Of a stretch of DNA of 64,000 bases, positions 45,628 to 55,983 are shown in pieces (the first letter of the stretch is position 1; each line of letters begins with the position of its first letter). A program made the translations under genes and the position numbers. The stretch comes from Symsagittifera roscoffensis. Taxonomy: Eukaryota > Xenacoelomorpha > Acoela > Convolutidae. The stretch is taken from NCBI RefSeq assembly GCF_963678635.1, contig NC_087070.1, forward strand, positions 18,015,318 through 18,079,317, in the 5' to 3' direction. The notes beneath the pieces are model-generated. The model saw only the letters and a program-made list of their open reading frames with translations, did not search any database and was not told the origin of the DNA.

Positions 45628-48600
45628 CGAAACTCCAGATGATGATGAAATCTTTCCTTTTATAGTAGATGCAGATACTGATAGAGGACAACACATATTT
45701 TGTCAAAATTTACTCGTAAATTTATTTGAACCCGGAATCAGTCCATGTAAAACAGAGTTCCCCGATGTAAAAATCAAAAGACAAATCATAGATCACTATC
45801 TAAAAGATATATGCAACATAACACAACAATATGGAATCTACTCTATAGAATTCACTTCCCCAAACCATAATAATAGAACATACACTATTCAAACAGACGA
45901 CCTTGATTTAGAATTTTCAAAAGTTTTTTCAGAATATATAAAAAGCATACAATACCATAACTCACAAAGAGCAAACTCCATTTTCACCAATGAAGTTTTC
46001 GCACTAATATATAGTTATATTTCGATATTAGAAAATGAACTCCCATTAACAAATGTCTCACCGACAGAAACATCTAAACATTTAAGAGTACGACATGAAA
46101 TCACACTACTCTCTAGTTATTTAAACATCATTAAAGAAAATTTCACGAAAGACGACGTTTCACAACATACCAAACACGATTTACAAAAAATTTTAGCATG
46201 GTTCATAATAGATTATTTTACACACAATATTGATTTAATTGCACAAGCAAGAAAAAATTTTAGACCCCAAAACTCGAACGATGATACAGCTATCACAGAA
46301 CAATCAGATTATGTTTGGGACCCCGAATGGTCTCATCCCGTATTTATAAACTTTCCACAATCAATCTCAAGTCAAGCAATAGGTACAATATCTTACATAA
46401 GAGATTATGTAAGAGTAATACCATTAACAATTGATGCAACACCATTAAACTATAATACATTTTTACCCGATACACAAAATAATAGTTTAAACTCTACAGT
46501 TATACACAATGAAAATCTCAATGGAACTAGGAATCTTACTCAACAAGATATCCAGACACCATCACACTTCATAAATGAAGAAATTGTACACACAACAACT
46601 ACACAACAAAGTATTTCACCAATACGCCCAAATTTAACAACACCAAGAAATACAAATCCTTCACAAACACAGGTAACCTTACAATCAACCGTTAAACCTT
46701 CGGTTGCCCCTAAATATTCACATATAGATTACCAAACATACAAACCCATGACAATACCATCAAAAACACGCAAAACATTCACTAGAAACAACTTTGCAGA
46801 CCATAATTATAATTATACACATCCATCAAAAACAAATTATAAACCACAAAGAAATTTTAATCAATATACAAAACCTCGAAACTGGGATAACCCAACGGCC
46901 CAATATAATTCCACAAATTTTCAACCAAATCCTCCACAGGATCGCAGTGAAAATTACCCATTTTTTCAACAAAATAAAAATAAAAAACAAACATCTTATC
47001 AAATGGATTATTTATCCTCAGATGAAGATTTCTTACAACCAGATATATTTGCACCAAATACTCAAGAATATCGTAGACAAGGAATACAGAAAACACGTAC
47101 AAACCATAGAAATTTTTCTCCACAATCAATAGATGCACAATATCAACAACCAATTCAACAACCAAATCCAATTAATATACAATCTTTTCAACCAATTCAA
47201 CAACAAAATCCAATGACTACACACTCGTATCAACCATCACAAATGCAAAATGAAATACCACTCCCGTATTATCTTCAACAACATGAAATAACAAGAAACC
47301 AACTTTCAAATTTTTCTCAAATGCCAAATGCAGCTGAATCATTACAAATGACAATGAATCCATACCTTATGGGTGGATCATCAATAACATCAAATAAACC
47401 CTTAATGGTTTTCACAGGAACAGACCCTGAATACTCTGTAGAAGATTACTTAAATGCAGTAACAGCAAATTTAATTTTAAATATTGGACCTGAACCAATT
47501 AACACGCCACTACATCAAAACTGGATACATCGACGCACAGCGTTGATACAAACAACCTTAGATGGCGCAGCCCAAAAATGGTTTTCAGTACTACCTCAAG
47601 AAATAAAATCAAACTGGAAAAGATTTACACAAGAATTTTCAAAAATGTTTGACTCCGAAAGAAACAAACAACAACAAAGAGTATTATGCAATGAAATTCG
47701 CAGATTACCAAACGAAACCATCAAGCAAATAGCAGTAAGAATCGAAACACTAGTTCGAAAAGCATATTCACTAAATACGCACGACTATAAAAACACAAAG
47801 ATGACAGAAATCTTAATGATGACCTTAACACCACAATTAAGGAAAATAGCAATAAAAAAGAGAGCATCACATCCTTCTTCAATTCGAGAACCCGATTTAG
47901 ATTTTAGAAAACTAGTAGACAAACTAGAACAAGCAGAAATCACAATGAAATTAGAAGAAACGGAAAATCTGAAATTACAATACGTTAACAAAATTGAAAC
48001 GACTTCCACTAATATTAATAATATACAGGAATCAGAAACAGATCTCGTTGAAAAAATCACTGAAATACTCAATATTTACGAAAAGAACCCGAACTTTAAA
48101 GGCAAACCATCTTTCAAAAAATGGTGTAATTATTGCCGACGATACGGACATAGTATTTCCGAATGTAGACAAAAACAACAAGATAGTCAAAATAAACCTC
48201 AAAAATACAAAGAACCAAATAAATCATTTTATCAATACATGAAAAAAGATCAAAACCTACCAAACAAAAATGTATACAGCAACAACAGTTCAGGAAAACC
48301 ACTCCCAAACAATACAAGCTATACAAGAAATCAATCTCCATATAACTCAAGTTATAGAGGAAGATCGCCAGAACGAAGAAACACGTATAATTCATCACAA
48401 AATCACTACAATAGACCGAATAGTCGAAATAACTACTCCAGATCAAATTCAAATACACAACGATTTGTTTCTAGATCTAATTCTCAATCAAGAAATAACT
48501 ATTATCCAAACAACCAATCACGAAATTCATCATACAATAGGAATAGAAACTACTCCTATAATCGAAACAGAAGTTATTCAAACAACCGAAACCAGAATTA

Positions 48601-51600
48601 CCCGAACAACCGATCAAGGAATAACTCATATAATAGATCGAACTATAACAGACCAAACAATAATTACCAAAACAGATCGCGAAATAATTCACAAAACCGA
48701 CACCCAAGTTATAATAATCGCTATCGAAATTATTCCCAATCACCACACCGAAATAATAATCACTACAATAACTCTAATAATCGTCATAGAAGTAGTACAC
48801 CTAAACATCAAAGACAAATCAATCAAGTACAAGCTAACCCAGAAACAACATCAGACCCTCCAGGTATTGATGACACAGTAACTGATACGTTACAACTCAA
48901 TCAAATAAACTGTACATCATCAGATTCAGAAAGTGATACTGAAAACACTCTTTCTATCAATATGATAAAAGTCGAAAATGACTATGAATCTGTCATATAT
49001 GAACAACCCTTTCCATCACATATATATGAAAATCAATCAGAATTTCTTCAAAATCATTACACTACACCCATAAATTCCACACCAACGACGCAAGAAACAA
49101 ATGAGATAAACACTACAAATCAAACCAATAAAAATACCAAAACAAAATGCTTGAATACAAACCACATTTATCAAAATATACAAAAAGAACAACCCAAAGA
49201 AAAAATTTGGACAATACCATTTCTCTTAGAAAGCCCAAGAAATAAAGAATTTCAACCACCAGACCTTGAAATAGATTTTTTAATTGATTCAGGAGCAGAA
49301 TCAAACATAATAAACATTCCCACATGGAATGAAATAAAAATCTTACACCCAAAGCTAACACCTCTTGAAACCTCCAGCAAACTAGCGACAGCACAAGGAT
49401 CAACATTGATAAACTACGGAAAAATCCAATTATTTCTCCTCCCTACCAGAACAATGGAGCAAAGCAAAATTCTAAACAAGCCATTTAAACAAATATTCCA
49501 TATCACCGATATTAAATATAATATCATTGGAATACCATTTATTTCAAAGTATATACCAACAATTAACATACTAAATAGTAAAATATTAATCAAAGATAAA
49601 TATACAAAAACAAAAGAAACATCCTTAACATTTTTTCAAAGATTGAATAAACAACCACCATTCTTTTCAAAATTTTATCCGATATTTAACCAACAAAGAA
49701 AACACCTGAAACCACTATCAGGAAACATCTATAATTTTTCAATCAAACAAGTTCACCAATATGATAAAGCACAAAACAAACAAAAATTTTATATGTCAGA
49801 TTTTGAATTCAAACCTATTCATAAATTTTTCAAAATCACAATCTCTTCAATAAAATATTTGAAAAATTCGAATTCAGATATTATTTCTTTACATGTTTAT
49901 AACAACACACCTTACCAAGTAACATTACCATTAGGACTTTTAGGATATTGTGAAACCAACGCTACAATATCACCAATACACGAAAAAGCCTATCGCGTAA
50001 ATAATATACTCCAATTACTAGATATTTGCCAATCTACAATTCTTAATGAAGAATTATCTATAAATAATATAATAAGTAACGAAAACAGAAATACGGATTA
50101 TTTCACAAAAACTCCATATTTCAAACCTACATTCAACATCAGTAACTACACAGAGGACCAACAGAAATTTTTAACAATGTTTAATTTCCAACATTCACAA
50201 ATAACACAAGACGAATTTGAAAAGTTAGCCAAACAGCTAATTCAATATTCATCAGTCTATGCAACATCAAAATTCGATGTTGGCAAAATCAGTTCATCAC
50301 TACATCTCCCATTAAAACCAGACGCAGTTTTCAAAAAACAAAGAGCAAGTAAAGTACCAATTCACTTACATGATAAAGTAAACAGATTACTCGATATTTT
50401 AGAGCAATACAACATTATATCACCGGTTAATAAAGAAGAACAACCAAAAGGCAACACATTCATCAACCCCGTTATCATTCTAGCTAAAGGAGAATCGTTA
50501 AAAATCGTTCTCGATGCTAGATACCTCAATTCACTCATAGATGAATCAAAATGTAATTGGCCCATTGAACCAATACAAGTTATTTTAACAAAAATAAACG
50601 GCAAATACTTCACAACCGCCGACATGAATAGTGCATACAATCAAATGCCACTAGATGAACAATCACGACGTTTAACACAATTTGTTATCGGAAACCAACA
50701 ATATGAATTCAACCGCTTATTCTATGGAATATCCATAGGACCAGCAGCATTTTCAGCCTTTATGAGCAAAATTTTTAGACCACTAATACTCAAGAAAAAC
50801 GCAATCACCTATTTAGACGATGTTTTTATGCAATCACAAACAAAAGACGAAATGTTCAAAGTTTTAGAAACATATCACCAAATACTTCAGAACGAAAATC
50901 TGAAGGCCGCCCCCGATAAATCACACTTCTTTTTGACTAGAGTTAAATTCTTAGGACATAATATAGAAAGAAAAACAATCACTCCACTGAAATCACGCAT
51001 TGACGCTATTCAAAAACTTCAACCACCAACAAATAAAAAGAAAATCCAAGAGTTCCTTGGAATGTTAAACTTTTTAAGTAAATATGTTTTTAAAATGCAA
51101 TTATACCTACGACCATTTTATAACATCCTTAGACAACAAAACAACTTTGAATGGAATACAGAACATCAAACACGATTCGAAGAAATAAAGAAACTTTTAA
51201 CTGAACAAATTTCAAACACAATTCCAGACCCTGACCAACCATTTTATGCAATGTGCGATGCTTCGAACTTTGGCATCGGCGCAGCATTATTACAATCACA
51301 TAATGGTACAAATAAAATGAATCTCATATCAGCAAATTCTCGATTATTCACTCAAGCAGAGCTACGACTCTCAACTCTAATGAGAGAATGTACAGCCATA
51401 ATATATACACTTACAGAATATGAATTTCTGATACTTGGATCAAAACATCCCACAGTTTTATTCACAGACCACAAACCAATCATCTTTCTTTTCACACAGA
51501 AATCTAACCCAAACCACCGAGTTTACAGATTTCAACTAATTCTAATGAAATTTCCAAACTTACATATAGTTTGGACTGCAGGAAAAAATCTTGCATTACC

Positions 51601-53824
51601 AGACACCTTAAGTCGAAATACACCACCTGAATTACTTACACGAAAAACAACAGTTGAAATACCCAAAAATATAAAATTCTACCTTGCAGAAAACGAAACA
51701 TCACCTCGATTAGAATGCAAATATGCAGTAAAAACTGATATTGAACAATCACAAATAAATAATTTACAACATTTCCCACTTTATTTAGATTGTCAAAATA
51801 ATCATTATGAAGTTGACCTACTTGGAACATCAACTTTTAAACCAATTCCATATTCTCAATGGATAAAAAATAACACCCAACAAAAACGAACAAAACAACA
51901 CCTACCTAAAAAAGACCATTTTCCACTAATTGAAAAAGAAGATTTAACTGATAAAATAAATTTATCAGGACCACAAACAAATCATTCAAAATACACAATA
52001 AATCAAGTTTTTGACCTTCACGACCCACTTGATACAATACCATTATCTAAATTAGAAATCGAAAACATTTTTCTCCCCCCAACAGAAACAATTACAATTT
52101 CAACACTAAAACAATATCAAAACCTTGACCCAGTAATTCGACAACTAAAATCATGGCACAAATATAAAACTAAACCTATCAAAGCAGATTCAACCATTCT
52201 AGGAAACAAAACACTCCTCCGATACTTTCGCAAGATTAACAATACAACAATTAACGAAAATACAGACCTTTTAGAGTACAACCTTAATGAATCTACAGTT
52301 CCCTGTCTCCCTATAAGTATGATTCTTATAGCTTTTAATATTTCACATACACAAAACATTAAAGGACACTCTGGATCAGAGAAAACATATTCAAATTTTA
52401 TACAAAATTTTTACTTCCCAAATGCACCAATTTGGATAAAAGTACTATGCAATGATTGTATAGTATGTCAATTAAATAAACCTTACCCAAATCAAAAACA
52501 AATAGCACAAAAACAAGATTTTAAAGGACAAAGTTTATACTTTAATCATCGTATCTCATTTGATACTAAAGGACCAATTTCACCCTCATCAGAAGGAAAC
52601 TCCTACATTATGGTAATTGTTGACGCATTTACACATTATGTAGCACTTAACCCAGTACCACATTGTAACGCTTATTACGCATACACAACACTTTATGAAC
52701 ACTGGATAGCAAAATTTGGACTACCAGAAATTTTAGTCACAGACAATGGTACAGAATTCATAAATAATGAAATAATAACACTATGTCATTTATACAACAT
52801 TAAACACAAACCACGTACATCTCATGCACCTTGGACAAACGGCTTAGTCGAAGGTATGAACCGTTCACTACAAGAATATCTTAGATGTATCATCAACGGA
52901 AATGATACAAAATATACCGAATGGTCAGCAGATGTAAAATTATTTCCCTTAGCATATAATTCACAAATCACGACAACTTTAGGAATGTCACCATACGAAA
53001 TGGTTTTCAACCAAAAGCCACGCAAACCAATAATGTTTACAGCAAATTCCCATAAAAACGCACAAGGTTATTGTCAACCAAATAAAGACTCAATTTGTTA
53101 TAACCTACCATTACATACGCACGATGAAGATCATTTTCATCACCCACAAATCCTTAAATTAGCCTCCGGTACACACACCGAATGGATTTTAAATAGAGAT
53201 AAGAAACACAATGAAATTTACCAAAAAATAACGAAAAAGTTATTACAAAGACAAAACATAAATGAACAAATCAATTCACGTTTTACACCAGCTTCCGATT
53301 TAAAAATTGGAACATTTGTTTTAATACCTAATTTTAATACTCACAAAGGAATTTCTAAAAAATTACAACCCCTCCGAAAAGGACCCTATCAAATAATTGC
53401 AAAACCCACAGATGTCACATATAAAATTATCGACTCAAACAAAAAAGAAATCGTTCAGCATCGAAACAACCTATTACCTTATTACCCAAAAGAAAACGCA
53501 CTCCGCGAATTAACCCAATTATATTCTTTCACAGGATTAAAAATTATTCAAAACGAACCACATCTGAAAAACACAGAACAAAATGATAACCCCACCGAAA
53601 ATCAAAACACAAAACCAATCGCTACCAAAAACAATACACAAAACCATAAAGAATCTCCAAAACAAAGAAAAAATAGAAAAATGACAGAACAAATAATACC
53701 CCAAGAAGAAATAGACAAATCAGAACATAGAAAGACAACAAGACTCCGAAATCAACCACGTAAAAACTACAAAATGTTCATCCCCCAATCTAAAATATTA
53801 AAGAAAGTAGAATTTAAAAAGTAA
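45602..53824 (+). CDS. Gag-Pol polyprotein (2740 aa), Ty3/Gypsy type
   Basis: A single uninterrupted frame, so Gag and Pol are fused without a frameshift or stop. Residues 1-290 are unrecognised and may be folded; 290-600 form a Gln/Asn/Pro/Thr-rich linker. A Gypsy capsid-like domain spans about 600-775, then a CCHC knuckle at 842-855 (CNYCRRYGHSISEC) and an Asn/Arg/Ser/Tyr-rich low-complexity tract at about 860-1060. The protease has DSGAES at 1229. Reverse transcriptase shows TADMNSAYNQMPL (Asp1674) and YLDD (1737-1740). RNase H has Asp1886, Glu1929 and Asp1956. Integrase has an HHCC zinc site (His2249, His2256, Cys2286, Cys2289), the DDE triad Asp2321, Asp2381, Glu2417 with 35 residues between the last two, and a GPY/F-like segment (GPY 2594-2596), then a basic tail. 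All catalytic residues are present. The length far exceeds a usual Gag-Pol of about 1200-1700 residues. Confidence 0.96.
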   Translation: MSSTHTPGDETPDDDEIFPFIVDADTDRGQHIFCQNLLVNLFEPGISPCKTEFPDVKIKRQIIDHYLKDICNITQQYGIYSIEFTSPNHNNRTYTIQTDDLDLEFSKVFSEYIKSIQYHNSQRANSIFTNEVFALIYSYISILENELPLTNVSPTETSKHLRVRHEITLLSSYLNIIKENFTKDDVSQHTKHDLQKILAWFIIDYFTHNIDLIAQARKNFRPQNSNDDTAITEQSDYVWDPEWSHPVFINFPQSISSQAIGTISYIRDYVRVIPLTIDATPLNYNTFLPDTQNNSLNSTVIHNENLNGTRNLTQQDIQTPSHFINEEIVHTTTTQQSISPIRPNLTTPRNTNPSQTQVTLQSTVKPSVAPKYSHIDYQTYKPMTIPSKTRKTFTRNNFADHNYNYTHPSKTNYKPQRNFNQYTKPRNWDNPTAQYNSTNFQPNPPQDRSENYPFFQQNKNKKQTSYQMDYLSSDEDFLQPDIFAPNTQEYRRQGIQKTRTNHRNFSPQSIDAQYQQPIQQPNPINIQSFQPIQQQNPMTTHSYQPSQMQNEIPLPYYLQQHEITRNQLSNFSQMPNAAESLQMTMNPYLMGGSSITSNKPLMVFTGTDPEYSVEDYLNAVTANLILNIGPEPINTPLHQNWIHRRTALIQTTLDGAAQKWFSVLPQEIKSNWKRFTQEFSKMFDSERNKQQQRVLCNEIRRLPNETIKQIAVRIETLVRKAYSLNTHDYKNTKMTEILMMTLTPQLRKIAIKKRASHPSSIREPDLDFRKLVDKLEQAEITMKLEETENLKLQYVNKIETTSTNINNIQESETDLVEKITEILNIYEKNPNFKGKPSFKKWCNYCRRYGHSISECRQKQQDSQNKPQKYKEPNKSFYQYMKKDQNLPNKNVYSNNSSGKPLPNNTSYTRNQSPYNSSYRGRSPERRNTYNSSQNHYNRPNSRNNYSRSNSNTQRFVSRSNSQSRNNYYPNNQSRNSSYNRNRNYSYNRNRSYSNNRNQNYPNNRSRNNSYNRSNYNRPNNNYQNRSRNNSQNRHPSYNNRYRNYSQSPHRNNNHYNNSNNRHRSSTPKHQRQINQVQANPETTSDPPGIDDTVTDTLQLNQINCTSSDSESDTENTLSINMIKVENDYESVIYEQPFPSHIYENQSEFLQNHYTTPINSTPTTQETNEINTTNQTNKNTKTKCLNTNHIYQNIQKEQPKEKIWTIPFLLESPRNKEFQPPDLEIDFLIDSGAESNIINIPTWNEIKILHPKLTPLETSSKLATAQGSTLINYGKIQLFLLPTRTMEQSKILNKPFKQIFHITDIKYNIIGIPFISKYIPTINILNSKILIKDKYTKTKETSLTFFQRLNKQPPFFSKFYPIFNQQRKHLKPLSGNIYNFSIKQVHQYDKAQNKQKFYMSDFEFKPIHKFFKITISSIKYLKNSNSDIISLHVYNNTPYQVTLPLGLLGYCETNATISPIHEKAYRVNNILQLLDICQSTILNEELSINNIISNENRNTDYFTKTPYFKPTFNISNYTEDQQKFLTMFNFQHSQITQDEFEKLAKQLIQYSSVYATSKFDVGKISSSLHLPLKPDAVFKKQRASKVPIHLHDKVNRLLDILEQYNIISPVNKEEQPKGNTFINPVIILAKGESLKIVLDARYLNSLIDESKCNWPIEPIQVILTKINGKYFTTADMNSAYNQMPLDEQSRRLTQFVIGNQQYEFNRLFYGISIGPAAFSAFMSKIFRPLILKKNAITYLDDVFMQSQTKDEMFKVLETYHQILQNENLKAAPDKSHFFLTRVKFLGHNIERKTITPLKSRIDAIQKLQPPTNKKKIQEFLGMLNFLSKYVFKMQLYLRPFYNILRQQNNFEWNTEHQTRFEEIKKLLTEQISNTIPDPDQPFYAMCDASNFGIGAALLQSHNGTNKMNLISANSRLFTQAELRLSTLMRECTAIIYTLTEYEFLILGSKHPTVLFTDHKPIIFLFTQKSNPNHRVYRFQLILMKFPNLHIVWTAGKNLALPDTLSRNTPPELLTRKTTVEIPKNIKFYLAENETSPRLECKYAVKTDIEQSQINNLQHFPLYLDCQNNHYEVDLLGTSTFKPIPYSQWIKNNTQQKRTKQHLPKKDHFPLIEKEDLTDKINLSGPQTNHSKYTINQVFDLHDPLDTIPLSKLEIENIFLPPTETITISTLKQYQNLDPVIRQLKSWHKYKTKPIKADSTILGNKTLLRYFRKINNTTINENTDLLEYNLNESTVPCLPISMILIAFNISHTQNIKGHSGSEKTYSNFIQNFYFPNAPIWIKVLCNDCIVCQLNKPYPNQKQIAQKQDFKGQSLYFNHRISFDTKGPISPSSEGNSYIMVIVDAFTHYVALNPVPHCNAYYAYTTLYEHWIAKFGLPEILVTDNGTEFINNEIITLCHLYNIKHKPRTSHAPWTNGLVEGMNRSLQEYLRCIINGNDTKYTEWSADVKLFPLAYNSQITTTLGMSPYEMVFNQKPRKPIMFTANSHKNAQGYCQPNKDSICYNLPLHTHDEDHFHHPQILKLASGTHTEWILNRDKKHNEIYQKITKKLLQRQNINEQINSRFTPASDLKIGTFVLIPNFNTHKGISKKLQPLRKGPYQIIAKPTDVTYKIIDSNKKEIVQHRNNLLPYYPKENALRELTQLYSFTGLKIIQNEPHLKNTEQNDNPTENQNTKPIATKNNTQNHKESPKQRKNRKMTEQIIPQEEIDKSEHRKTTRLRNQPRKNYKMFIPQSKILKKVEFKK

Positions 53825-54425
53825 TTTTAAGATTTTATACTTCACAATCTTGAAACCTCCGTAACATTTTTCATTTTAATTTTTCAAAATAACATGCTCA
53901 CAAAGTACGCAATAATTCTAGTTCAAAATAGACCAATAGGATTCATCCAATCCGCCACTTTCTCTAACTCAAACTAAGATCAATTAGACGAATAATCTAG
54001 AACTCCAGGCACATCTCTAACTATAACTTTACAACCTCCAGGTCAAAAATAAGCAAACCACTCCAACTTGACAGCTAAAATAAATATCACCATAATACCG
54101 TACCCCTCCCTTATCTAATAACCCAAAGATCAACAATATTTCCCCAACTCAGACCACGAATACCCCCAAAACAAATTTGATAACTTAGCCTAAAGTCACA
54201 AAATGAAGATTTTAATTAGCCTAAGGTATAAAAATCTCACCATACCCCGGATCATTTGACAAACAAAAATAAAGAAAAAGACGACCTCCCAGTCACCATG
54301 AAAATTGCCCCCAACAATTTTTTACGAAACTCAACCCACTTGTCAAAAAACTAATAAATAATTCGACCACACTAGAAAATCGCCTCAAACAGCAAAAAAT
54401 ATTCGACAAAGAGATCATTTCTTAA
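53825..54425 (+). other. Non-coding spacer between gag-pol and the 3' genes
   Basis: Six hundred bases rich in A and C with no open frame and frequent stops. A repeated TTAGCCTAA(A/G)G motif occurs at about 54185-54226. A splice acceptor or internal promoter for the downstream genes would be expected in or near this stretch, but none stands out. Confidence 0.5.
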
Positions 54426-54656
54426 ATGCTTTTCTCTCAAACAGTCGCTCAAATATTTATCAATTTTAAACATATTTTTTCAATACTTCAAGTCTTTATA
54501 ATATTTCTTTTTGATATCATCGAATCTTTTCTAAAAATCATAATAATTTTTTGTAACATTTTTTTAATTTTCTACACAATAATTGAACTATTCCTCCAAC
54601 TTTCCAAAACCCTTGAATATATCCACAGGTACGATTTTAACAACTTGTCTAAATGA
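54426..54656 (+). CDS. Small hydrophobic membrane protein 1 (76 aa)
   Basis: ATG start at 54426. Almost wholly Ile/Leu/Phe-rich, with two or three predicted membrane segments (HIFSILQVFIIFLFDII, FLKIIIIFCNIFLIFYTII), ending in a short polar tail (YIHRYDFNNLSK). Its TGA stop overlaps the ATG of the next gene as ATGA (54653-54656). Size and hydrophobicity recall viral small hydrophobic or viroporin-type proteins, but there is no sequence evidence of that function. The region is AT-rich, so chance openness must be considered; the tight coupling with the next frame argues for a real gene. Confidence 0.5.
   Translation: MLFSQTVAQIFINFKHIFSILQVFIIFLFDIIESFLKIIIIFCNIFLIFYTIIELFLQLSKTLEYIHRYDFNNLSK
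54653..54656 (+). promoter_or_regulatory. ATGA stop-start overlap between the two small ORFs
   Basis: The ATG of protein 2 shares two bases with the TGA of protein 1. Such overlaps mediate coupled reinitiation in several RNA viruses and in some retrotransposons. Confidence 0.6.
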
Positions 54657-54841
54657 TACGAACAATTTTCAGTAGAACTGATATTTTTTTATTGTTTGTA
54701 ATTTTCATAACATTTCTATCATCCCTCATTTTGACAATATGTAAATGTATAAAGAAAGCAATCATTACATTTGCCCTAGCAACAATTTTTCTAATTCTTT
54801 TTTTAGAAGAATATTATAATAAACATAAACCTTCCCACTAA
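54653..54841 (+). CDS. Small hydrophobic membrane protein 2 (62 aa)
   Basis: ATG overlaps the stop of the preceding ORF (ATGA). Two hydrophobic segments (IFLLFVIFITFLSSLILTICKC and AIITFALATIFLILFL) are separated by a Cys/Lys-containing turn (CKCIKK), and the tail is acidic then basic (EEYYNKHKPSH). Five bases after its stop, the long ORF without ATG begins. It probably forms a pair with protein 1 translated by termination-reinitiation. The function is unknown. Confidence 0.5.
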   Translation: MIRTIFSRTDIFLLFVIFITFLSSLILTICKCIKKAIITFALATIFLILFLEEYYNKHKPSH

Positions 54842-54846
54842 AGTAA

Positions 54847-55983
54847 CAATTTAAAAATCCATCAAAAATTGCTACCCAACAGTCACAGAATCAGTCTTCA
54901 CCGACATCATCCCAAGATAATCCAACACCACCTTCAACTACTCAAAACCCTCAAACATCTACACGAATTTCTTTTCAAGACAATCCATACACTTTTGAAG
55001 AACGGCACGCTCGTTTATCTGAACCACTAGAACCAGTTCAACGACAAGCATCCCTAAGTGAACCAACATATAATCTTTACCCAACACTACCACAAGAACT
55101 AAGTAGAATACGAAACCTTAGTCAAAACCAAAACACAGCAGAAATAAATAGACAAATTATACATCCTCGACGAAATAGAAATTTTCAAACTCCCCGAGTT
55201 CATTTTGATATACCTCAATCCCCAACACAAACCACTCCAGAAAACACCACTGGTATCACACCAGAAACTCCTACACTTTTTTCACAACGAAGCACTTCAA
55301 GTCTACCTTCAGACTACTTAGGTTCAACACCAACATCTGAACAGATACGTGAAAATCCCTTTAACCCCCCAAACCTAACATCACGACTGCCATATTGGAC
55401 TACAAATTCATTCACACAAGGTGAACCAAATTTAGTCAATGACCCCATAGATATTTCTACGGATACAACAACATCCTCATCACTACCAGAAACATTATCA
55501 CTACCATCAACACCATCAATAAGTCAATTTTCATCACTACCCTTTAACTTAAATTTTCCAAATAATCTCGACGCCAGATATCGAGAACAATCATCAATAA
55601 ATATTCCTTTAAGATTAGATTGGAACACATTCACAGCACCTCCACCATTATTTGGACAACATCAAGAAAGTAACCGCCTTCATAACTGGGCACTTAATAG
55701 ATTACAATATCGCCAAGATATTCACACAGATATCCGTGATCACAATATTCAAATACTCCAACAAAACAGTTTACAATTAAAGTTTGAAATCACAGTTAAG
55801 TTAAATAATATTACCCAACATCCCTACCCATTAAATCCACCTAACATAACAGCTCAATCACTACCACCACCGTTTATAACTACTGAAGTAATATACAAAT
55901 ACGACAGATACACCAAAAACACAATTGGTTACATTACATTTTATAATCCATACTCAGGATTATCATACACATGTATATTCTAA
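54847..55983 (+). CDS. Ser/Thr/Pro/Gln-rich ORF with no ATG (378 codons)
   Basis: Open from just after a TAA at 54844-54846 to the TAA at 55981-55983, with no ATG anywhere in frame. The first 250 or so codons are Ser/Thr/Pro/Gln/Asn-rich, including polar repeats (SSLPETLSLPSTPSIS) and the sequence LYPTL at residues 77-81 (55075-55089), which matches the LYPxL late-domain pattern. The last 120 codons look more folded (NWALNRLQYRQDIHTDIRDHN, then a beta-like Ile/Tyr-rich end SYTCIF). Its 3' end overlaps the env start by 13 nt. Without an ATG it would need splicing from an upstream exon, a near-cognate start or reinitiation. A matrix- or tegument-like adaptor is one guess; I do not recognise the family. 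Confidence 0.6.
   Translation, partial: QFKNPSKIATQQSQNQSSPTSSQDNPTPPSTTQNPQTSTRISFQDNPYTFEERHARLSEPLEPVQRQASLSEPTYNLYPTLPQELSRIRNLSQNQNTAEINRQIIHPRRNRNFQTPRVHFDIPQSPTQTTPENTTGITPETPTLFSQRSTSSLPSDYLGSTPTSEQIRENPFNPPNLTSRLPYWTTNSFTQGEPNLVNDPIDISTDTTTSSSLPETLSLPSTPSISQFSSLPFNLNFPNNLDARYREQSSINIPLRLDWNTFTAPPPLFGQHQESNRLHNWALNRLQYRQDIHTDIRDHNIQILQQNSLQLKFEITVKLNNITQHPYPLNPPNITAQSLPPPFITTEVIYKYDRYTKNTIGYITFYNPYSGLSYTCIF

Noticed and set aside
48270-48881. 203-codon plus-strand frame within gag-pol
   Set aside because: Ile/Thr-rich shadow of the low-complexity Asn/Arg tract in the real frame.
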